6,578 bases of DNA from Phycisphaerales bacterium (lineage in GTDB: Bacteria; Planctomycetota; Phycisphaerae; Phycisphaerales; SM1A02): positions 1-6,578 of the forward strand of contig JAKVBR010000095.1 of the NCBI GenBank assembly GCA_022447165.1, in the 5' to 3' direction. Both the position numbers and the translations under genes were made by a program. Numbering within the stretch: the stretch's first letter is position 1; every line of letters starts with the position of its first letter. Positions 1 through 4,968 of the stretch are shown piece after piece. The notes under the pieces are model-generated. The model was given only the letters and a program-made list of their open reading frames with translations. It did not search any database and was not told the DNA's origin.

Positions 1-688
1 GAAGTTTCTCTCGTTGGAATTCAAGAAATTCTTCGAGTGAAACACCAGACTCAAGTTCTAGGTTTACCCTTGCGAGTGTTTGGCTTCCACCCTGCGCTGA
101 TGCAAGATCATCTCTGAGTTGATTGATGAGGGAGAAAATGCCATACGACTGTTCTTTCGTCAGTCGACTACTTGCTTCTGAGAGGAGCAAGTCTGTAATG
201 ACGAGTTCATATAAACGGCCTGAATACAATGTAGAGCCCATTGATTCATGCTCCTGAAATAGTGCGTTTCGAACCTCTTCAGCAAATTGAGAACGGCTCA
301 TCTTTTTTGATGCTGCAGCCAGTTGATCAGAAATTGGTTCTAAAACTGCATTGGCATAAATTGGCCTGCCATTCACTTGACCAACGAGTGCTTCGACAGT
401 CAACGGTACGCCAACTGCGGTTGGCATGAATGTGTCAGAAATAACATCTTCAGTGACCTCTTGGGATTCAATCACTGGTTCAACAACGTCCTCTTCTATG
501 GATGCAATTGCTTCCTCTTGTGTTTGAGATATCGCATGCTCTGGCTCAATCACTTCTTCAACAGCATCTGTTGAAAAGTCACTTATGTTCACGACTGTTC
601 TTTGCTCGTGGAATGGTTGAAATTGTGAAGCACAACCAGCGACAGAGAGCAGTGTAAGCGTCATGAGGGTACGATGCATGTATGGCAT
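1..688 (-). CDS. Probable SurA/PrsA-like foldase lipoprotein, partial (C-terminus outside window)
   Basis: The minus-strand frame is open from an ATG at 688 to the window edge, giving 229 residues and no stop, so the gene is cut at its 3' end. Seen: a short basic N-terminus, a hydrophobic stretch (about residues 8-18) and a lipobox V-A-G-C with the cysteine at residue 19, i.e. a signal-peptidase II lipoprotein. The residue after Cys is Ala, with no Asp retention signal. Residues 22-90 are an acidic, low-complexity linker. From about residue 101 the protein reads 'LVGQVNGRPIYANAVLEPI', which resembles the opening of the SurA N-domain (VNG-x-PI). Helical segments follow that contain LLLSEA and GGS and end in SLEEFLEFQREKL. 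Inference: an envelope chaperone or peptidyl-prolyl isomerase. The PpiC catalytic domain that would confirm this would lie outside the window. Met4 (679) and Met9 (664) are alternative starts. It is divergent from the DUF1844 gene. Confidence 0.7.
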   Translation of the reverse strand, partial: MPYMHRTLMTLTLLSVAGCASQFQPFHEQRTVVNISDFSTDAVEEVIEPEHAISQTQEEAIASIEEDVVEPVIESQEVTEDVISDTFMPTAVGVPLTVEALVGQVNGRPIYANAVLEPISDQLAAASKKMSRSQFAEEVRNALFQEHESMGSTLYSGRLYELVITDLLLSEASSRLTKEQSYGIFSLINQLRDDLASAQGGSQTLARVNLELESGVSLEEFLEFQREKL

Positions 689-755
689 TGTATGATGAAC
701 TTTCGGTATACTGTGCGATTACGACTTTTCTCTTACCTATTTTTGGAGCCATTTA
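689..755. promoter_or_regulatory. Divergent intergenic spacer with candidate -10 elements
   Basis: This 67-bp spacer separates the start of the lipoprotein gene (minus) from the DUF1844 gene (plus), so promoters for both must lie in it or just inside the genes. TATACT at 707-712 is a good plus-strand -10 match (TATAAT). Because it contains the palindrome GTATAC (706-711), the minus strand reads TATACC at 710-705, a weaker -10. No convincing -35 was seen at 16-18 bp from either. For the plus gene, GGAG at 745-748 sits 7 bp before the ATG and is a good ribosome binding site. The minus gene has only a weak GAAAG about 11 bp upstream. The promoter call is tentative. Confidence 0.35.
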
Positions 756-1208
756 ATGTCAGAAGAAGCTAAAATCCAAGTTGATTCAGATTGGAAAGCA
801 CAAGCTCAAGCCGAGAAGGAAAAGCTTGTTGAAGCAGAACAAAAAGCTGAAGCCAAAGCAGAAGAGCGAAAACTCCCTGAGGCGGACTTCAAAGGTCTCA
901 TGGGCATTCTGGCATCCCAAGCATTGCTTGGACTTGGCATGCAACAGGACCCTTCTGGTAAAGGCGTCATGGTCGACTTAGAAGGCGCCAAGTACACCAT
1001 CGACATGCTTGCAATGCTTGAGGAAAAAACTGCTGGCAACATCAGCGAAGAAGAAGCTACTGAACTCAAGCAATTGATTCAAGAACTTCAAGCAAGATTC
1101 GTTCAGATTGCTCAACTCGTTGCAGCACAAATGCAGCAAGGCGGAGTCTCGGAATCAAGTCAAGAAGAAAGCCCCGCAAGTGGAATTATCGATCCAACTG
1201 CGAGCTAG
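756..1208 (+). CDS. DUF1844 domain protein
   Basis: This 150-residue soluble protein has no signal peptide or membrane segment. Residues 1-40 are a highly charged Ala/Glu/Lys-rich stretch, probably helical or coiled coil. It includes the 'IQVDSDWK' motif (residues 7-14) that I associate with the N-terminus of planctomycete and related DUF1844 proteins. The DUF1844 core (Pfam family of unknown function) covers about residues 41-117: a DFKGLMGILASQALLGLG helix, a short loop, DLEGAKYTIDMLAMLEEKT, then a last helix ending in the Q-rich 'QIAQLVAAQMQQGG'. The tail (about 130-150) is Ser/Glu-rich and probably disordered. The ATG is supported by GGAG 7 bp upstream. The biochemical function of the family is unknown and nothing here resolves it. 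The stop codon overlaps the stop of the convergent glycosyltransferase gene through a shared CTAG. Confidence 0.9.
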   Translation: MSEEAKIQVDSDWKAQAQAEKEKLVEAEQKAEAKAEERKLPEADFKGLMGILASQALLGLGMQQDPSGKGVMVDLEGAKYTIDMLAMLEEKTAGNISEEEATELKQLIQELQARFVQIAQLVAAQMQQGGVSESSQEESPASGIIDPTAS

Positions 1209-2470
1209 AGAAGCCAAACTGAAACTAATCTCACTGCGATCACTGCGAGCAAAACAAATTGCAGAATGAACAGGAATGGGGGGAGTCGTTTGACCCAAGC
1301 AATTGGCATCAAGAATGCCCAAGTCAATAAGAAACGGTCAAAGACAAACCCCCTTGTAAAGAGATAAAGGCCACATCCAAGCGCAAGTGCTAAAACAGTT
1401 AGTTCGCAAGCGAAAGATTCGCCTTCAGTTATTGTCAGTTTCCAGAGCCCAAACAACCCTGAACAACCAAGCCCTGCGCACAGTGCAAGGATAAGGTGCT
1501 GAGTGAACTCATGAGACGAGCACAGAAGTGCGGCAGTTGCAAGGATGCCTTGAAAACGCTCATTAGGTACATCATAATCAATCACATCTGGAATAAACAA
1601 ATCTGGCTGGGCGATGACCATCAAAACAAATCCAAATCCAAATGCGAGGATGAGCCCTGCTTTTTGTTGCAACGTTCGCCACGCTTCAATTGCAAAAATT
1701 CCTGTCAACGGCAGTAGCGCCGCTAGCAAATATGCCGTGCCTTGTAATCGGAATCCTAGGCCGTGTAGAGATTGGTATTCAGGACTCACAAGACCGCCCC
1801 ACCGCATCCAAAGCGGAATGCGAAGAAGTCCTGCAACTAGCGTAATACACCACCACGGACAACTACGGAAACCCTCTTTTGAAAATGAGTGAAGACATAT
1901 TGCACCTGCAACGGCAACGACATGAATTCGGCTGTGCAACGCAACGCATAACGCAATGCCGTAACAAAGCATCCCTAACCATTTGCTTTCTTGCCCGCTT
2001 TGCGAAGTGCCAACGTAATAGCCATATACTGCAGCAAGAGAAAAGAAAACAAAGGAAATTTCGCCCATTACGATTTCACTAAAGACAATGCTGTATGGCA
2101 AGAGTAACCATCCTAGAGCAACGAGCACTAAGTATTTTGTCGAACAATGTTCACGCACCGCAATAAGCAACAGGACAAAAAGCGATGCTATTGAAGCAAA
2201 CACACTCACAAGTCGCAGATCATTTAACGTCCCTCCAAACATCTTGCCAAGAAATGCATAAGGCCAAATCAATGATGGACCCTTTGTTTCTTCATAATCA
2301 ATGGAAGTTTCTACCGACCAGCCCTGTTTAATCAGATTGAACATTGGCACAGTGATGTACTGCTCATCAAACACCACATCTTTTTCTAGTATTGAAGAAC
2401 CGAATCGCAACCCTAACAGGACTGCTCCAAACGCGAACGTCAACAAGATAACGACTTTCAATTTATGCAT
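1205..2470 (-). CDS. GT-C / family 39-like membrane glycosyltransferase
   Basis: This 421-residue protein is dominated by hydrophobic segments; about ten or more membrane helices are apparent by eye. After the first helix (about residues 5-24) comes a periplasmic loop with Asp35-Glu36 in 'VVFDEQY', followed by 'EETKGPSLIWP' (about 60-70). An acidic pair after helix 1 plus a K-G/P-P motif ahead of helix 2 is the pattern of GT-C transferases of the PMT/ArnT type (GT39 and relatives), which move a sugar from a polyprenyl-phosphate donor to an acceptor outside the membrane. A late 'FVFDRFLLTW' segment also fits that group. It is shorter than typical ArnT (about 550 residues) and has no large soluble C-terminal domain. 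Its start overlaps the end of the FkbM gene by 8 bp, which suggests translational coupling, and it is last in the hemW-led run. Donor and acceptor are unknown. Confidence 0.75.
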   Translation of the reverse strand: MHKLKVVILLTFAFGAVLLGLRFGSSILEKDVVFDEQYITVPMFNLIKQGWSVETSIDYEETKGPSLIWPYAFLGKMFGGTLNDLRLVSVFASIASLFVLLLIAVREHCSTKYLVLVALGWLLLPYSIVFSEIVMGEISFVFFSLAAVYGYYVGTSQSGQESKWLGMLCYGIALCVALHSRIHVVAVAGAICLHSFSKEGFRSCPWWCITLVAGLLRIPLWMRWGGLVSPEYQSLHGLGFRLQGTAYLLAALLPLTGIFAIEAWRTLQQKAGLILAFGFGFVLMVIAQPDLFIPDVIDYDVPNERFQGILATAALLCSSHEFTQHLILALCAGLGCSGLFGLWKLTITEGESFACELTVLALALGCGLYLFTRGFVFDRFLLTWAFLMPIAWVKRLPPFLFILQFVLLAVIAVRLVSVWLL

Positions 2471-3320
2471 GCCGTGAACTCAACACATTGATGTATGAAT
2501 CATGCGGGCAGCGATTAAGCAGTTCTGCATCAGTCACTTGTTCTTTCAATCCAGTCACATCATCAATAATGGTTGAGGAAAAACCTAGTGATTGCAAGAA
2601 ATCTAGGACCGCTTCAGCAGTTGTGCCAAACGCCTCGAGTTGCGATGGCGAGAGTTCCCAAATCACGACGATCTTTGGGTTTTCTTGAAGAACTCGTCGC
2701 ATGCCTTCAAAAGCAGCGCCTTCGGCACCCTGCACATCCATTTTAATGACATCAACCCGTTCGCTCTTACCAAAATAAGAGTCGAGTGATACACATTGAA
2801 TATCAATTCCTTTTCTTCCACTCGTTGGATAAACTTGATGGTCTCCAGTGTTAAACGCTGATGTGTACAACGTTAAAGGTTCATTGCAGTTAGAAACAGC
2901 TGCGTTTTCAACACTGATTCCTTCAGTAGCACCATTGGCCTCAACATTCTTCAAGAGTAAGGCAAAGTTGTCAGGATGTGGCTCAAACGCAATAACACGG
3001 CCTAAATCTCCAACCCATTTCATTGCTGGAACTGAAAAGAGTCCAACATGCGCACCAATATCAACAAACACTGAACCCTCTTTGAGATACTCTAGAATTG
3101 TTGCAGTTGTAAGCGGTTCGTACTCACCGGTTGAATCAAGTTCTAAGGTCACTCCAAAATCACCTTTTGGTAGTTCAAACTGGCACCCGCAACGTGTGAA
3201 TGTAGTCTTCTGTATGAACGCTAGCAATTTGACTGCAATAACGCGAATAGGCGGACAACATTCGAACACCCGCCTCACAGCGGGAGCAAGAGAACGTCTA
3301 AGTTTTCCAAAAGTAATCAT
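2463..3320 (-). CDS. FkbM family SAM-dependent methyltransferase
   Basis: This 285-residue protein has class I methyltransferase motifs: motif I 'VFVDIGAHVGLF' (about residues 84-95), the acidic ribose-binding end of strand 2 in 'VIAFEPHP' (Glu113), and 'VDVIKMDVQGAEG' (about 189-201), which is the typical FkbM K-x-D-V-x-G-A-E signature. The first 60 or so residues are basic, then hydrophobic and Cys-containing (21, 22, 44, 46). They precede the catalytic fold and could be a membrane-associating or lineage-specific segment. FkbM-family enzymes generally O-methylate sugars or small natural products. Beside a GT-C glycosyltransferase, methylation of a glycan is a reasonable inference, but no substrate can be read from the sequence. 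The start follows hemW by 32 bp; only a weak AGAG precedes the ATG. Its last codons overlap the glycosyltransferase start. Confidence 0.88.
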   Translation of the reverse strand: MITFGKLRRSLAPAVRRVFECCPPIRVIAVKLLAFIQKTTFTRCGCQFELPKGDFGVTLELDSTGEYEPLTTATILEYLKEGSVFVDIGAHVGLFSVPAMKWVGDLGRVIAFEPHPDNFALLLKNVEANGATEGISVENAAVSNCNEPLTLYTSAFNTGDHQVYPTSGRKGIDIQCVSLDSYFGKSERVDVIKMDVQGAEGAAFEGMRRVLQENPKIVVIWELSPSQLEAFGTTAEAVLDFLQSLGFSSTIIDDVTGLKEQVTDAELLNRCPHDSYINVLSSRHA

Positions 3321-3352
3321 AACACTCTGTTGAAGTATCCAATATCGGCCTT

Positions 3353-4591
3353 TTACGCATCTTGCATGAGGAGGTCGCCAATGACCATATCTGCAATGGC
3401 TCTTCCTTTTTTCGTCAAAGCAAGTGAATCATTTACCCATGCGAGCAAGCCTTCATTTAAATATTTTTGAATCACGTCCTCTCTCCAATGATCATTTGAT
3501 TGCTGAATCACTCGCTCAACTGTATCTCTTGGCATGCCACGGTTTAGTCGGAGTCCTAGCATGCAAACCTCGCCCATCTGTCTATCTAAAGACAACTGTT
3601 CAACATCTAGTACGGGCGGAAGTGGATTTTGTTTGAAGTAATCTCGAAGACGGGGCACATTCCTCCATCTGAGACCTTTAATGTGGCCAGATGCAGAAGG
3701 ACCACAAGCCCACCAAGACCTGTTTTCCCAGTACATCACATTGTGTTTACATTCAAAACCCTCTCTAGCAAAATTGCTGATTTCGTACTGCCTGTACCCT
3801 GCTGACCGTAACGTATCTATGACATAGCCAAACATTTCTGCTTCTAACTCGTGCGTTGCTCTCTCTACTTCACCTTTACGGAGTTTAGTAAGCAAGGGAG
3901 TATTGGGTTCATACGTTAATGCATAACAACTGAGATGCTCTGGTTGGATATTAATGAGTTGTTCTACATCTACTTCGAGCATCTTCATGGTTTGTGTAGG
4001 AATTGCGTAAATCAAATCTAAGTTAATGTTTCCAATCCCAGCTTCTCGCAACAATGACACAGAACGCAGAACATTTTCTGGATCATGCCATCGCTCTAAC
4101 TCTTTAAGCAAATTCGGATGGAATGATTGAGCACCTAAACTCACTCGATTCACACCAGAAGCAGCAAGAAGTTTCGCTTTTGATTCACTGACGGTTTCAG
4201 GGTTTGCTTCGACGGTCCATTCAACTAAAGAAGTCATCGGAACAACATTCTTGATGGTTGATAACACGCGCTCTAGAAGGGAATATTCAAGTAATGTTGG
4301 TGTCCCGCCACCAACGAAGATCGAATCTATCGCTTCAAGATGAGGCCCAACTGCCTGCAACTCATTCACTAACGCTTCAGTAAAACGCTTATGTTCATGA
4401 TCCGCATTTGCGATGCTGAAAAAATCACAATAATGACACTTGTGAAAACAGAATGGAATGTGGATATAGAGCCCACTCGCTCTTTTTGCTAAGTTTATCC
4501 AAGTGTTTTCTGTGTTTTCTAGACCACCCAACTCCGAACTATCATTCGGAGTGGTACACTGAGTGAGGGAAATCGGGTGTTTGTCTGCCAT
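3353..4591 (-). CDS. hemW: HemW, radical SAM heme chaperone (formerly called oxygen-independent coproporphyrinogen III oxidase-like)
   Basis: This 412-residue protein carries the radical SAM cluster motif C48-x3-C52-x2-C55 followed by D-F. The Phe after Asp, in place of the fourth Cys of HemN (CxxxCxxCxC), marks it as HemW. Further motifs are GGGTP (94-98), EANPE (128-132), 'RVSLGAQSF' (149-157) and 'HNVMYW' (283-288), the HNxxYW motif linked to heme binding in HemW. A HemN_C-like winged-helix region occupies the last 70 or so residues. HemW proteins bind heme and deliver it to respiratory enzymes; this is family knowledge. Unusually, about 40 residues precede 'GLYIHIPFC', where most HemW proteins have only a few. 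No ATG or GTG codon lies between Met1 and the cysteines, and the one TTG (residue 21) lacks a properly spaced ribosome site, so ATG 4591 is kept although it also lacks a Shine-Dalgarno sequence. First gene of a likely three-gene transcript. Confidence 0.93.
   Translation of the reverse strand: MADKHPISLTQCTTPNDSSELGGLENTENTWINLAKRASGLYIHIPFCFHKCHYCDFFSIANADHEHKRFTEALVNELQAVGPHLEAIDSIFVGGGTPTLLEYSLLERVLSTIKNVVPMTSLVEWTVEANPETVSESKAKLLAASGVNRVSLGAQSFHPNLLKELERWHDPENVLRSVSLLREAGIGNINLDLIYAIPTQTMKMLEVDVEQLINIQPEHLSCYALTYEPNTPLLTKLRKGEVERATHELEAEMFGYVIDTLRSAGYRQYEISNFAREGFECKHNVMYWENRSWWACGPSASGHIKGLRWRNVPRLRDYFKQNPLPPVLDVEQLSLDRQMGEVCMLGLRLNRGMPRDTVERVIQQSNDHWREDVIQKYLNEGLLAWVNDSLALTKKGRAIADMVIGDLLMQDA
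4531..4552. repeat. Perfect 8-bp inverted repeat inside hemW 5' coding region
   Basis: ACTCCGAA (4531-4538) and TTCGGAGT (4545-4552) are exact reverse complements separated by six bases (CTATCA). The element falls at about codons 14-20 of hemW, within the unusual N-terminal extension, and would form a hairpin in the hemW mRNA roughly 40-61 nt after the start codon. There is no adjacent T-run, so it does not look like an intrinsic terminator. By rough expectation, one such 8-bp repeat with a short loop could occur by chance in a window of this size, so its function is uncertain. Confidence 0.5.
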
Positions 4592-4632
4592 AGTGGTTGA
4601 GACAATATTGTAAGTCGCTTCGAAGGGTTTTC
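4592..4632. promoter_or_regulatory. Divergent hemW / FHA-gene spacer with 10-bp palindrome
   Basis: This is a 41-bp spacer between two divergent starts. At 4602-4611 it contains ACAATATTGT, a perfect 10-bp palindrome. The minus strand reads TACAAT at 4612-4607, a good -10 match that would put the hemW transcript start about 9 nt before its ATG. The plus strand reads TATTGT at 4606-4611 (4 of 6 to TATAAT), with TTGTCT at 4581-4586 as a possible -35 at a long 19-bp spacing. The palindrome could therefore be a bidirectional -10 or an operator. On the plus strand, GAAGGG (4622-4627) lies 5 bp before ATG 4633 and sets the FHA start. Confidence 0.4.
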
Positions 4633-4950
4633 ATGAGCATTCAACTCGTCATGTCAACAAAAGATGGTTCAAGCAGAGCTTTTGATATCTCTGAACAACG
4701 AACGACCATCGGAAGCAAACGCTCTTGCGATTTACATGTTGCAATCCCGACAGTCGCCCCACTGCACTGTGAAATCACCATCAATGGCGATGTTGTCAAC
4801 TTACTCAACAGCTCTCCAGAATCTGAGACCCGTCTCAATGACGTCATCGTTCAATCTGCCCCCCTCAAGAATGAAGACAAGGTCCGCATCGGCCCAGTCG
4901 AGTTCACTGTGAGCATTACTGATGAAGAGACAGTCATCAGAAGGTGCTGA
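4633..4950 (+). CDS. Small stand-alone FHA-domain protein with degenerate phosphopeptide-binding motifs
   Basis: This 105-residue protein is essentially a single forkhead-associated (FHA) domain with no attached kinase, secretion or membrane domain. The FHA pattern is clear in 'TTIGSKRSCDLHV' (24-36), 'PTVAPLHCEI' (39-48), a middle strand and turn (about 53-70) and 'DKVRIGPVEFTV' near the end. FHA domains normally bind phosphothreonine through the Arg of G-R and the Ser of S-x-x-H. Here the G-R position reads Gly27-Ser28, the S-x-x-H position reads Ala42-x-x-His45, and the usual N-G-T turn is replaced by 'SPESETRLND'. The fold is likely kept while classical phosphothreonine binding may be lost. 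ATG 4633 was chosen for its GAAGGG site 5 bp upstream; an in-frame TTG at 4597 would add 12 residues unrelated to the fold. purA follows after 18 bp, so co-transcription is possible. The partner protein is unknown. Confidence 0.82.
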   Translation: MSIQLVMSTKDGSSRAFDISEQRTTIGSKRSCDLHVAIPTVAPLHCEITINGDVVNLLNSSPESETRLNDVIVQSAPLKNEDKVRIGPVEFTVSITDEETVIRRC

Positions 4951-4956
4951 GTCTGC

Positions 4957-4962
4957 TAAAAT
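4957..4962 (+). promoter_or_regulatory. Candidate -10 (TAAAAT) immediately before purA
   Basis: TAAAAT matches the -10 consensus at five of six positions and ends 6 bp before the purA ATG, so transcription from it would begin at or next to the start codon and give a leaderless purA mRNA. The only -35 candidate at 17 bp is TCATCA (4934-4939), which is weak. The alternative is that purA is read through from the FHA gene and translated from the closely placed AGGG (4963-4966). Confidence 0.3.
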
Positions 4963-4968
4963 AGGGCA

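Noticed and set aside
241..574. Plus-strand open frames opposite the lipoprotein gene
   Set aside because: The minus strand has a continuous lipoprotein reading frame with a lipobox through this region; the plus frames have no domain or start signals.
781..890. Tandem repeat in the A/E/K-rich start of the DUF1844 gene
   Set aside because: The GAAGC/AAAGC similarity reflects biased amino-acid composition; no fixed repeat unit is present at the DNA level.
1205..1208. Intrinsic terminator between the DUF1844 and glycosyltransferase genes
   Set aside because: The genes overlap and no GC-rich hairpin with a T-run was seen on either side of the junction.
1205..3320. Recent horizontal transfer of the FkbM/glycosyltransferase pair
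   Set aside because: Base composition and codon style look like the neighbours by eye, and there are no flanking repeats, tRNA or mobile-element genes; without comparison genomes it cannot be supported.
2848..3333. A 161-codon open frame on the plus strand opposite the FkbM gene
   Set aside because: It is wholly antisense to a gene with clear methyltransferase motifs, and its translation is Ser/Thr/Pro-rich with no recognisable domain: a shadow frame.
4597..4632. TTG start giving the FHA protein 12 extra residues
   Set aside because: The extra residues do not belong to the FHA fold, there is no ribosome site before the TTG, and ATG 4633 has GAAGGG 5 bp upstream.
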